Translations under genes and position numbers: made by a program | Source of the DNA: RHLJ01 sp965212165 | GTDB lineage: Bacteria; Bacteroidota; Rhodothermia; Balneolales; Balneolaceae | Direction: 5' to 3' | NCBI GenBank assembly: GCA_965212165.1 | Contig: OZ243096.1 | Coordinates: forward strand, 1 to 64,000 | DNA: 64,000 bases | In this document: one piece after another, positions 26,625-35,509 of the stretch | Layout: each line of letters opens with the position of its first letter | Numbering within the stretch: the stretch's first letter is position 1 | The notes under the pieces: model-generated | Database searches by the model: none | What the model saw: the letters and a program-made list of their open reading frames with translations, nothing else | What the model was told of the DNA's origin: nothing

Positions 26625-28016
26625 TTAATCTGTAAACCCACCTTTTGTCATCTTAATCGGGTCAAGTGCTTTATCAAGCTCTTCTTCTGATAAATCAGTC
26701 ATTTCTATTGCCACATCTTTAAGTGGCCTATTTTCAGAATATGCTCTCTTTGCAATCTTTGCTGCTAAATCATATCCAATAATTGGATTTAATGCTGTTA
26801 CAAGTATTGGATTTCGTCCCACCATATCAGCAATATTCTCTTTTCTTACTGTAAGTTGTGATACTGATCTATCTGCTAAATTCCTTGCCGCATTACCTAA
26901 AATATTAATTGACTCGAGCAAATTATGTGCAACTACAGGTAGCATAACATTCAACTCAAAATTCCCTGCCTGACCGCTTATGGTGATAGTACTATCATTT
27001 CCAATAACTTGTGCACATACCATTGTCATCGACTCCTCGATAACAGGATTTACCTTTCCAGGCATAATTGACGAACCAGGTTGTAAAGCTGCAAGTTGAA
27101 TTTCTCCAATCCCACTATTAGGTCCCGAATTCATCCATCTTAAATCATTAGCAATTTTCATAAGACTTACGGCAACTGTTTTGAGTTGACCGCTAAGTTC
27201 AACTGGAGCATCAACTGTAGCCTGTGCTTCGAAATGATTTTCAGCTTCTATAAAATCTTCACCTGTAAGTTCTGAAACTCGTTCAGCAAAAAACTTCCCA
27301 AAATCTGGATGAGTATTAATTCCTGTCCCAACTGCTGTTCCACCTTGAGGGAGTTCTTTTATTCGTTCAAGTGCTGCTTCTATTCGCTGTATTCCCAATT
27401 CAATTTGACGAGCGTATCCTCCAAATTCTTGCTCTATAGTAACTGGCATCGCATCCATTAAGTGGGTTCGTCCAGTTTTAACAACATCAGAGTTCTCTTT
27501 ACCCTTTGCTAAGAAAGCTTCCTGAAGATGTTTTAAAGAAGGTATTAAATCTCTTTTTGCTGCAAGCAGAGCTGATATTCTGATTGCAGTAGGTACTACA
27601 TCATTAGAACTTTGTCCAAAATTAACATGGTCATTGGGGTGAATAATAGTATCGATATCTGATTTTAACTCATTTGCCAAATGACTAATCACTTCATTAG
27701 CATTCATATTGCTTGAAGTACCAGAACCAGTTTGAAAAATATCTATTACAAATTCTTGATCATGTTTACCATCAATAACTTGTTGGGAAGCCAAATTGAT
27801 AGCATCAGCTACATGATCTTCTAACAAACCTAATTTATTGTTCGCAAGTGCAGCAGATTTCTTCACATAACCAAGAGCCTGTATAAAACCTCTACTAAAT
27901 CGAATTCCACTTATTGGAAAATTATCGCTCGCTCTTTGAGTTTGAGCTCCATATAAAGCATTTTTGGGCACTTTAATCTCACCCATTGAATCTTTCTCAA
28001 TTCTGTAATTGCTCAT
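26625..28016 (-). CDS. fumC: Fumarate hydratase class II
   Basis: The 463-residue length is standard for class II fumarase, which interconverts fumarate and malate without an iron-sulfur cluster. It begins YRIEKDSMGEIKVPKNALYGAQTQR. The catalytic His region is GRTHLMDAMPVT, and the superfamily signature GSSIMPGKVNPV with the flexible SS loop lies near residue 320. The GSGTSSNMNANEV segment, a known fumarase motif, is near 105. Upstream and downstream genes run in the same direction but are separated by about 100-150 bp, so it is probably an independent TCA-cycle gene. Confidence 0.95.
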   Translation of the reverse strand: MSNYRIEKDSMGEIKVPKNALYGAQTQRASDNFPISGIRFSRGFIQALGYVKKSAALANNKLGLLEDHVADAINLASQQVIDGKHDQEFVIDIFQTGSGTSSNMNANEVISHLANELKSDIDTIIHPNDHVNFGQSSNDVVPTAIRISALLAAKRDLIPSLKHLQEAFLAKGKENSDVVKTGRTHLMDAMPVTIEQEFGGYARQIELGIQRIEAALERIKELPQGGTAVGTGINTHPDFGKFFAERVSELTGEDFIEAENHFEAQATVDAPVELSGQLKTVAVSLMKIANDLRWMNSGPNSGIGEIQLAALQPGSSIMPGKVNPVIEESMTMVCAQVIGNDSTITISGQAGNFELNVMLPVVAHNLLESINILGNAARNLADRSVSQLTVRKENIADMVGRNPILVTALNPIIGYDLAAKIAKRAYSENRPLKDVAIEMTDLSEEELDKALDPIKMTKGGFTD

Positions 28017-28120
28017 TTTAAAATATTTGTTAGACTATTATTTTCAGATTATAATGTAAGATGAAATGATGAAAATTGGGTGAATTTTCTATGTATTAAC
28101 AAATTTGAACAACGTAATAA

Positions 28121-29242
28121 TCAAAGTGATTTAGAAAACATACGATATGTCTTGTCTAACCTTCCACCAATTTTCTCAGCAGTTCTGATCATATCAGGAT
28201 TATTCCCCAACACCCAACTTAATTCCGATTCTGTATATCCTCTAGCTAGACCTTTTTCAATAGCAGCTTGATGTAGCAATGCGTCTATTCCTCTACCCTG
28301 AACTTCAGGTAAGACACCCATTAATGCTGTCCTATATCTCTTGATTTTTCTTTTACCTAACAAAAGCTTAAATATGCCAAATGGAAATAGATTTCCATTC
28401 ATTTTTTTAAATAGAATATTTAAATCAGGTAATCCAATTGAAAATGCAACAGGTTTTCCATCTAATTCAGCAATGTGAGCAAAGTCAGGATCGAGGACAA
28501 ATTTAAATTCCTCCGCAGTTACGGCTAACTCCTCTTTCGTTAGCGGTAAAAACCCCCAATTTTCTTTCCAAGTTTCATTATAGATCAGTCGGATAATCTC
28601 GACTTCTTCTTTAATCTTTTTTAAGTTTGCTGGACGCACAACCAACCCAGGATTTCTTCTTAAAACAATTTGCTTTGCGCGTTCTCCTCTTTCTATATCC
28701 ACACTATCTTTATCAACAAGAAAAGCAAGTAAGTCCATTGCTTGTTCATATCCTGCAGTGGTAACTAGTTTTTCATAATAAGGTTTGGTATATGGCATTA
28801 GAATGTAGGGGTCTTTGTCAAAGCCATCAACTAGAAACCCAATCATATCCATCATGCCTGGACTTGCTGGCCCAAGTACGTCTTTCATTCCTTTATCTTT
28901 TAACCAATCTTCTGCTACACGAAATAATAAATCTGCTGTAGGTTGGTGATCAATACATTCAAAAAAACCAAAATGACCTGTTTTGGTGCCATGATATTCA
29001 TTGTATCGATGGTCTATTACAGCCGATATTCTACCAGCAATCTTACCTTCATGCTCAGCTATAAATAGAGCAATTTCTGCATTGTTAAAAAATGGATTTT
29101 TCGCTGTATTAATTAGTTTTTTCTGGTCCATTCTAAGCGGTGGAACAAAAAACTCATCTGTTTGATAATGATCGTATTGAAACTCAATGAATTTCTTTTT
29201 CTCATCATCTGTAGTGACAATAGTAACCCCACTCATGCTCAT
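28121..29242 (-). CDS. GNAT-type acyltransferase, candidate bacterial ceramide synthase
   Basis: The 373-residue protein has a GNAT fold split by a long central region. The N-terminal half has AEHEGKIAGRISAVIDHRYNEYHG and FGFFECIDHQPTADLLFRVAEDWL, typical GNAT strands; PASPGMMDMIGFLVDGF resembles the acyl-CoA loop; the C-terminal half has MGVLPEVQGRGIDALLHQAA, an acyl-CoA Q/R-x-x-G-x-G/A-type loop. It begins about 19 bp downstream of the serine palmitoyltransferase gene, on the same strand. In Caulobacter the bacterial ceramide synthase is a GNAT-like protein of similar size adjacent to spt. I therefore propose that this protein N-acylates 3-ketosphinganine; the assignment rests on gene context and fold and is not proven. 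Confidence 0.62.
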   Translation of the reverse strand: MSMSGVTIVTTDDEKKKFIEFQYDHYQTDEFFVPPLRMDQKKLINTAKNPFFNNAEIALFIAEHEGKIAGRISAVIDHRYNEYHGTKTGHFGFFECIDHQPTADLLFRVAEDWLKDKGMKDVLGPASPGMMDMIGFLVDGFDKDPYILMPYTKPYYEKLVTTAGYEQAMDLLAFLVDKDSVDIERGERAKQIVLRRNPGLVVRPANLKKIKEEVEIIRLIYNETWKENWGFLPLTKEELAVTAEEFKFVLDPDFAHIAELDGKPVAFSIGLPDLNILFKKMNGNLFPFGIFKLLLGKRKIKRYRTALMGVLPEVQGRGIDALLHQAAIEKGLARGYTESELSWVLGNNPDMIRTAEKIGGRLDKTYRMFSKSL

Positions 29243-29261
29243 ACTGTTGCCAATTTATTTG

Positions 29262-30497
29262 TTATGAATGTCCGTTATTATCAATTAATCCGTGCTTTAA
29301 ACCAACTTTTTTAAAGGCTTCAAGAATCTGGTTTAAATGATCGTCAGTATGGCTAGCCATATAACTTGTTCTTAGTAAAGACTGCCCTTGAGGAACTGCA
29401 GGTGGAACAACTGCATTAGCATAAACACCTTCTTCAAATAAATCTTTCCAAAATCTAAAACATTCCATCATATCTCCAATTACAACTGGAATGATCGGTG
29501 ATTCACTTGACAATACATTGAATCCAAGATTTTTGAGCTCTGTTCTCATATAAATAGAAATCTCTTCGAGTCTCTTAATTCTCCAAGGTTCTTCTTGTAA
29601 AATCTCTAAAGCAGTAAGAACAGTAGCTACATTTGCAGGAGGCATTGAAGCACTAAAAATATGAGCCGGAGAATGATGTCTTATGAATTCGATAACCGTT
29701 TTATCACCAACTAAAAACCCACCTAAAGACGCAAATGATTTTGAAAATGTACCACTAATCAAATCAACTTGATCTGTTAACCCATATACAGAAGCAGATC
29801 CTCTACCTCCATCACCAATAACACCAACAGCATGCGCATCATCTAAGTATAAACGTGCACCAAATTCTTTAGCCAAAGATACAAGCTCAGGAATTTTAGC
29901 TAATGTTCCTGACATTGAAAAAACACCATCTGTAACAATTATTTTTCCAGCATCTGGGTCAGCATTTTCTAAAAATTTACGAAGTTGAACCATATCATTA
30001 TGCTTATAACGAACTGTTTTCGCATTCGAGCAAAGTGTTCCTACAACGATACAAGCATGGTTATCTCGATCTGAAAAAATGATATCGTTTCGGCCAGCTA
30101 TTGTCTGGATAGAACCTTCATTTGTCTGATATCCAGTACTAAACAGAACACAAGATTCTTTCCCCATAAAAGTGGCGAGTTTGTCTTCTAGTTCAAGGTG
30201 AATATCCAAAGTTCCGTTTAAATATCGAGAACCAGTACAGCCCGTCCCATATTTTGTTAATGCAGCTTGGGCCGCTTGAATAGTACGTTGGTCATTAGTA
30301 AGCCCAAGGTAATTATTAGAACCAGCCATAATTACTTCATGGCCTTCAATTTCAACTATAGTTCCATCGGTTGCTTCAAGTGGTTTAAAATAGGGATATA
30401 ATCCCATAGCTTTAACTTCATCAGCTTTTGTAAAATTAAATGCTTTTGAAAAAATATCTTGTGTGGCTGTATTTTTACTATCGCCCATAGGGTTCAT
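29262..30497 (-). CDS. spt: Serine palmitoyltransferase (alpha-oxoamine synthase)
   Basis: The 411-residue PLP enzyme condenses serine with an acyl-CoA to a 3-ketosphinganine, the first step of sphingolipid synthesis. The PLP lysine is K253 in GTFSKSFASLGGF; the PLP-contacting DDAHAVG is at 219-225 and the substrate-side His is H147. Several stretches match my memory of the Bacteroides enzyme: MGLYPYFKPLE, GTGCTGSRYLNGTLDIH, KHNDM, VTDGVFSMSGTL and the C-terminal PPAVPQGQSLLRTSYMASHT. These exceed what is shared with BioF or Kbl, whose key motifs read differently. The acyltransferase gene follows closely; two GT4 genes lie upstream. Confidence 0.86.
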   Translation of the reverse strand: MNPMGDSKNTATQDIFSKAFNFTKADEVKAMGLYPYFKPLEATDGTIVEIEGHEVIMAGSNNYLGLTNDQRTIQAAQAALTKYGTGCTGSRYLNGTLDIHLELEDKLATFMGKESCVLFSTGYQTNEGSIQTIAGRNDIIFSDRDNHACIVVGTLCSNAKTVRYKHNDMVQLRKFLENADPDAGKIIVTDGVFSMSGTLAKIPELVSLAKEFGARLYLDDAHAVGVIGDGGRGSASVYGLTDQVDLISGTFSKSFASLGGFLVGDKTVIEFIRHHSPAHIFSASMPPANVATVLTALEILQEEPWRIKRLEEISIYMRTELKNLGFNVLSSESPIIPVVIGDMMECFRFWKDLFEEGVYANAVVPPAVPQGQSLLRTSYMASHTDDHLNQILEAFKKVGLKHGLIDNNGHS

Positions 30498-30575
30498 CCT
30501 TACCTAATTTTCTAAATAAACGTTGCAATATAGCTAGTAATAAATTCCTTTCAAATTGAATGGTTTTGAGACCGG

Positions 30576-31706
30576 CTAGTGGCTGTTTTTATACTTTTCT
30601 ATTACCTCTTTAAGGTAACAAATATATTGTTCTGCTACTTTATTCCAAGCAAAGTTTTCCTCAACAAAGCTTCTACTACTTTTACCTAATACTATAAGAT
30701 CGTTTTTAAGAACATCATCTATCTTTTTGGCAAACTTTTCTGCTTCATATATCGGAATTTTAAATCCGTTTTTTCCGTCTTCAACAACATCTTTAATCCC
30801 TTCTAGGTCAGAGGCTACAGCAGGCGTTGCAGCTAAATTTGCCTCTAATAAAACGATTCCAAATCCTTCCATATCTCCAGAAACAGGTATGTTTGGCATT
30901 ACAAATATATCTGCTGCTGAATAAGCTTGTTTAAGTACTGAATCTGGTTGTTTACCTGCTAAAATAACTTGGTCTTTTACCTTAGATTCTGAGAGTACAT
31001 TCTTCAATCGTTCGTGTTCTGGTCCATCACCAATTGCTAAATAAACTATATCCGATTCAATTTTTGGTAGTACTTCTGTAATAAACCATTCATGCCCTTT
31101 TCTTTTGACTTGTCGACCAACAGTAAGTAATATTTTTTTCCCATCTAAAGTTCTTGAGAAAATTTTCCCTATATCTTTGATGGCTTCATCTCTATTTGGT
31201 ACTTCTTTGAAATCGGACATGTCAAACCCATTTGGCAAGGCAATTCCTTTTTCAGGATCCATACCTCTTTTAATGCATTCATCACGAGTTGCTCTAGAAA
31301 CTGAGATAACTCCATCCAGAGCCTCAAATATTTTAGGTACAAATTTCTGATAAATTCCAATTGGCATTTTAACATCCTGTCCATGGTTAATCGTAACCAT
31401 AGGAACATCAACTTTAGTACGGGTAAGTTTTGCAAGACTAGCAGTTACCATTGACGAGAATAAGATCACATCTGGTTTAAAATCCTCAACTATTTTGGGG
31501 AGTTTCCTAGCTAATTTTGCCAAGAAAAAAGAAGTTCGAATTTCAATCCCTTTCCATGGTGCATGCTGTATGATCGTTTTAATTACGATATCATCTCTAT
31601 GTTCTAGTTCTTCAACCAACTGCATGCTTACGCGTTGCATACCCCCAATACTTTTTAAGGGAGCGTTTTTAGGCGGGTGTAGATGTGAAATATATAATAT
31701 CCTCAA
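30576..31706 (-). CDS. Glycosyltransferase GT4, probably acting on a lipid
   Basis: A 376-residue GT-B enzyme. The N-terminal nucleotide-free domain starts MRILYISHLHPPKNAPLKSIGGMQ, with the glycine-rich acceptor loop. The donor domain includes LLTVGRQVKRKGHEWFITEVLP, then IPVSGDMEGFGIVLLEANLAATPAVAS with the GT4 E-x7-E pattern (EGFGIVLLE). The gene starts 3 bp after the stop of the preceding GT4 gene, so the two are probably cotranscribed, and it lies 78 bp before spt. Head-group glycosylation of ceramide or another membrane lipid is a plausible role; no acceptor can be named from sequence. Confidence 0.78.
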   Translation of the reverse strand: MRILYISHLHPPKNAPLKSIGGMQRVSMQLVEELEHRDDIVIKTIIQHAPWKGIEIRTSFFLAKLARKLPKIVEDFKPDVILFSSMVTASLAKLTRTKVDVPMVTINHGQDVKMPIGIYQKFVPKIFEALDGVISVSRATRDECIKRGMDPEKGIALPNGFDMSDFKEVPNRDEAIKDIGKIFSRTLDGKKILLTVGRQVKRKGHEWFITEVLPKIESDIVYLAIGDGPEHERLKNVLSESKVKDQVILAGKQPDSVLKQAYSAADIFVMPNIPVSGDMEGFGIVLLEANLAATPAVASDLEGIKDVVEDGKNGFKIPIYEAEKFAKKIDDVLKNDLIVLGKSSRSFVEENFAWNKVAEQYICYLKEVIEKYKNSH

Positions 31707-31708
31707 AT

Positions 31709-32866
31709 TTATACTTTCTCCGAATTATTTATCACTTCCATATAATTCTTTACTAAACCTGCATTTATAGAATCCCATTGATATTCAAGTGCCATTTCAC
31801 GAGATTTCTTACCCATTTCAATTCTTTGGCTAGGATTAGAAACAACTATTTCAAGTTTTTTTGCAAAGTCTTCAACACTTTCTTTTGTTGCTAAATATCC
31901 ATTTACTCCATCTTCAACTAACGACTTACTTCCAATTGCATCAGCAACAATACATGGCAAACCACTAGCCATCGCCTCAAGCGTAACATTACCAAATGTT
32001 TCAGTATGTGATGGAAACATAAAAATATCTGCGCTCGCATAAGCTCTTGCTAATTCATCACCTTTTGCAAAACCAGTAAAATGAGCTGATGGTAAAAGCT
32101 TTTTAGCTTCTTCCTCTGCTTGACCACTTCCCACAACTAAAGCACGAACTTTAGGATTTATTTTTTGTAACTGCTTTACACTATCTATAAAAGTTCGAAG
32201 CTCTTTCTCCCAAACTAATCTGGAAACAAAAGTGACAACAATATCATCGTCTTCGAAACCTACTGTTCGCCTCCATTCCATATCCCTTTTAGTCGGATTA
32301 AAACGGTTAATATCAATTCCTCTGGCCCAGATTTTCATTGAACCAGGAATTCCTTCTCTATGTAACTCTTCAATCATCGATTTAGAAGGCACATAAGTAT
32401 GTGCGAACTGTTTATAAAACCATTTCATCATCATTTTAAATGGTTTCTTTATTGGGGATAGGTATAATGAATAATAATCAGTGTAGCTTAAAAAATGAGT
32501 ATGGTATGAAGTAACTTTTGGAATATTATTTTTCTTTGCCCATCTCAAAGCACCAATTCCCAAACCATCAGGTGTAGCAACATGTATAAGTGTCGGTTTA
32601 AACTCTTCTAGCCTTCTTTTTGCAGCCCTACTAAAATGTGTAGCAATTCTGTACTCCTCTCTTCCTGGAACTAACATTGGAATAGAGGGTGTAACCACTA
32701 ATTCCCCACAATGATCAATAGCTGGATTTGTAACACTTGGTCCAAAAACCAAAACGGGAATATTCTGGCTTTCTAGATAATGAACTAACTTGTTTAAAGT
32801 TAGAGAAACACCGTCTCGTATATGATTATAATTACCCGTAAAAAGAGCAACTCGAAGTTCTGCCAT
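31709..32866 (-). CDS. Glycosyltransferase GT4, MgtA/SqdX-like glycolipid type
   Basis: The 385-residue protein begins RVALFTGNYNHIRDGVSLTLNKL and holds TSYHTHFLSYTDYYS and a central KSMIEELHREGI. The donor site is PSHTETFGNVTLEAMASGLP with E-x7-E. The N-terminal DGV and HTHF motifs are those of the GT4 subgroup that contains MgtA (mannosyltransferase on diacylglycerol) and SqdX (sulfoquinovosyl glycolipid). That placement is from memory of the families. It is the upstream gene of the pair with 30576-31706, and divergent from the epimerase/reductase gene at 32972. A membrane-anchored lipid acceptor is inferred. Confidence 0.78.
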   Translation of the reverse strand: MAELRVALFTGNYNHIRDGVSLTLNKLVHYLESQNIPVLVFGPSVTNPAIDHCGELVVTPSIPMLVPGREEYRIATHFSRAAKRRLEEFKPTLIHVATPDGLGIGALRWAKKNNIPKVTSYHTHFLSYTDYYSLYLSPIKKPFKMMMKWFYKQFAHTYVPSKSMIEELHREGIPGSMKIWARGIDINRFNPTKRDMEWRRTVGFEDDDIVVTFVSRLVWEKELRTFIDSVKQLQKINPKVRALVVGSGQAEEEAKKLLPSAHFTGFAKGDELARAYASADIFMFPSHTETFGNVTLEAMASGLPCIVADAIGSKSLVEDGVNGYLATKESVEDFAKKLEIVVSNPSQRIEMGKKSREMALEYQWDSINAGLVKNYMEVINNSEKV

Positions 32867-32971
32867 AAAAGTTTAAAAGCAAAATCCAGATTCGTATCTT
32901 CTATACTATATCAGAGTCAGAATTTCGCTGGTTAGATTCACATATAATTAATCTAAATAATATACGTATTT

Positions 32972-33949
32972 ATGATTGCCTTTGTAACAGGTGGAACTGG
33001 ATTTGTTGGAAGTCACCTTGTTGAGTCACTAATCGCCTCTCCAGACTACACTGAAGTACGTTGTCTTGTGAGAAGTTCAGAAAAATGGCTAACAGGATTA
33101 GACATTACTCCAATTAAAAGTGATTTATTCAACCTCCAAGAAATTGGAAAAGCACTAGATGGTGTAGACATTGTATTCCATAATGCTGCTATCTTACGTG
33201 CTCCATCGAAGAAAGAATTTACCCAGGCTAATGTTGATGCTACAGAAAACCTCATTCGAATTGCTCAAAAGAAAGGCGTTAGAAATTTTGTAATCCTTTC
33301 TTCACTTGCTGGAGTTGGTCCTAGTTCGGGAACTCCTGTAACTGAAAAAACAAGGATGAGACCTATTAGTATGTATGGTGAATCAAAGAAAGAAATGGAA
33401 GCAATTATTCACAAAATTGCAGGCAATAATGACAGTATAAAAATTATTCGTCCACCAGCTATTTATGGCCCTCGAGAATCTGATATTTATACTTTCTTTA
33501 AAACTTTTGCCTCTGGTATTTGTCCTATTGTTGGTGATGGGAACCATCCAACACTATCAATGGTATATGTGAAAGATTTAATTGATGGGATTATATTATC
33601 ATCGCAGAAAACAGATGCAGGAATTCATACTTATTTTATTGGTGGTGAACAGGATGAATATTCGTGGAATCAAATCAGAAAGATTACTTCTATCGTAATG
33701 AATAAAAAAGCAATACCTATCAGAATTAAACCTGAATGGGTTAAAAGGATTGCAACAGTGATTGAAGGTGGTGCATCATTAATTGGTAAGTATCCCGTTG
33801 TTAATAAAGAAAAAGCAAATGAAATGGTTGAAGAGTGGGTTTGTTCATCCCAAAAAGCGAAGCATGAACTAGGATATAATCCACAAATCACCATTCAAGA
33901 AGGTATTTCAAGAACCATTCGTTGGTATAAAAAACACAATTGGCTATAA
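32972..33949 (+). CDS. NAD-dependent epimerase/reductase (SDR), candidate ceramide reductase
   Basis: The 325-residue extended SDR has the Rossmann motif GGTGFVG at 7-13, SS at 110-111 and the YxxxK pair Y135/K139 (YGESK). FHNAA and RPPAIYGPRE follow the usual pattern. In bacterial sphingolipid synthesis the 3-keto group is reduced by a protein of this type (CerR in Caulobacter, annotated there as an NAD-dependent epimerase). Its position next to two GT4 genes and the spt/acyltransferase pair makes a CerR role reasonable, but generic sugar epimerases share these motifs. The next gene starts 6 bp after the stop. Confidence 0.68.
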   Translation: MIAFVTGGTGFVGSHLVESLIASPDYTEVRCLVRSSEKWLTGLDITPIKSDLFNLQEIGKALDGVDIVFHNAAILRAPSKKEFTQANVDATENLIRIAQKKGVRNFVILSSLAGVGPSSGTPVTEKTRMRPISMYGESKKEMEAIIHKIAGNNDSIKIIRPPAIYGPRESDIYTFFKTFASGICPIVGDGNHPTLSMVYVKDLIDGIILSSQKTDAGIHTYFIGGEQDEYSWNQIRKITSIVMNKKAIPIRIKPEWVKRIATVIEGGASLIGKYPVVNKEKANEMVEEWVCSSQKAKHELGYNPQITIQEGISRTIRWYKKHNWL

Positions 33950-33955
33950 TAAACT

Positions 33956-35503
33956 ATGCTAAGTTCAATACGACTTTTATTATTTTTTATTTGTTCATTC
34001 TTATTTTTGAGTATGACAAGCTTTGCTCAAAATCAAATTGTTCAGGATTATTCAAAAGTATTGAATGTTCCAAATATCAAAACAATTGAAGCTTCTACCT
34101 CTCATTTATATGTCCTTTCTGAGACAGAAGGTATGGCGGTTTTTAGAGCCTATGAAGATTCATTACAGTGGCTTTACACTTCTTCAGGAATGCAACGTCG
34201 TGGAAATACAATTGATGCAGATATTCGATTTGCATATTTATATGGAGATTCAAAAAGATTAACAGTTCTTGAACCAACTTCTGTACTGGGAGTATACTCT
34301 TCTACCCTCTTGCCAATCAAACCTCTCGGTGTCGCTCGTCTTCAAAATGATTTATTTATCGCATTGGGAAGCGAGGGACTTGGTAGACTTTCACTAGAAA
34401 CACCAGAAACTGTTGATACTGAGGCTGAAATTATAGCTAGTGAGTTTATAGGGAGAGCTAATGTACTTGATGTGGCATCGTCTATTATTAGTGATCAGCT
34501 TTTTGTATTAACAAACGATTCCAAAGTTCATGTATTCTCTTTAAATGATGCCGTTTTTGAACTAGAGTCAAGTTTAGATCTACGAACACAAATCAATAAT
34601 CTTTTTTTGGATGAAGGATTAATCTGGGGGGCAACACTTGCTGGCGATATATTTCAGGTGAATGCTAATGGCATTGGTAAAAACCTAGGGAATATTGAAG
34701 ATACAGTACTTGATATTGTAAGCTGGAGAAATCACGTATTTGCAAGAGGAAAATCAGGCAAAGTTTGGATATCAACTAATGAACAGAATTTTAAAATTTG
34801 GAAAAATGATGCTACAGCGGGTAATCAAATAACTAAAAGTAGCTATACAGTTTGGATGAATGCCTATTCTAATTTGAGTCCACTTAAGATTGGATCTGAA
34901 TCTGGAGTTTCTATTTCAAATCAATCTCAAAACTCAACTTCACTCAAATTGAAACCCATTCAGAATGTGATCCTTACCTATCCAAAACCTTTATTAATGG
35001 CTATAGAATTTGAAGGAAATTATCAGACCTCAGATGTAGAATTAACATATCGTTCAAGTGTTGGAAATGCATCCATCAGAAAACAAGGATTATACTGGCA
35101 ACCTTCAGTAAACCAAGTAGGCTTAAACTGGTTCACTATTATTGCAACTAACACAAAAGGCGAAACAGACAGTACACGATTTACCATTGATGTGAGGACT
35201 TTTAATTCGCCCCCACGATTTAGTCCGGTTAGAAATTCATCTATTGTTGTAAATGACCCATATCAAATTAGATTTAACGCGGTTGACCCTGAAAACCCTT
35301 CTAGTTCATTGATTCGATACCTTGGTGTTGATCTGCCAAATGGTTCTAATTTAAATGAGAGAACTGGCGAATTTTCGTGGACTCCATCTGAAAGAAATGT
35401 TGGGAAAAGTACATTCCGAATTATTGCAACCGATGAACAAGGAGCGGCTTCATCACAAGAAATTACATTGACTGTACTCGATATTTCCCGAGAAGGACAA
35501 TAG
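33956..35503 (+). CDS. Secreted protein: beta-propeller followed by cadherin/Ig-like domains
   Basis: The 515-residue protein has a signal peptide (MLSSIRLLLFFICSFLFLSMTSFAQ). Residues 30-320 are propeller-like (repeated YVLSETEGMAVF, LFIALGSEGLG, IWGATLAGDIFQV blades). After about residue 330 there are two Ig-like/cadherin-type modules; the last (PPRFSPVRNSSIVVNDPYQIRFNA...GEFSWTPSERNVGKSTFRIIATDEQG) has the dystroglycan-type cadherin layout. No sorting domain of type IX secretion is obvious at the C-terminus. It is encoded 6 bp after the SDR gene and 6 bp before mutY, so it may belong to one operon. The role, perhaps in binding or surface structure, is unknown. Confidence 0.65.
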   Translation: MLSSIRLLLFFICSFLFLSMTSFAQNQIVQDYSKVLNVPNIKTIEASTSHLYVLSETEGMAVFRAYEDSLQWLYTSSGMQRRGNTIDADIRFAYLYGDSKRLTVLEPTSVLGVYSSTLLPIKPLGVARLQNDLFIALGSEGLGRLSLETPETVDTEAEIIASEFIGRANVLDVASSIISDQLFVLTNDSKVHVFSLNDAVFELESSLDLRTQINNLFLDEGLIWGATLAGDIFQVNANGIGKNLGNIEDTVLDIVSWRNHVFARGKSGKVWISTNEQNFKIWKNDATAGNQITKSSYTVWMNAYSNLSPLKIGSESGVSISNQSQNSTSLKLKPIQNVILTYPKPLLMAIEFEGNYQTSDVELTYRSSVGNASIRKQGLYWQPSVNQVGLNWFTIIATNTKGETDSTRFTIDVRTFNSPPRFSPVRNSSIVVNDPYQIRFNAVDPENPSSSLIRYLGVDLPNGSNLNERTGEFSWTPSERNVGKSTFRIIATDEQGAASSQEITLTVLDISREGQ

Positions 35504-35509
35504 TCTATT

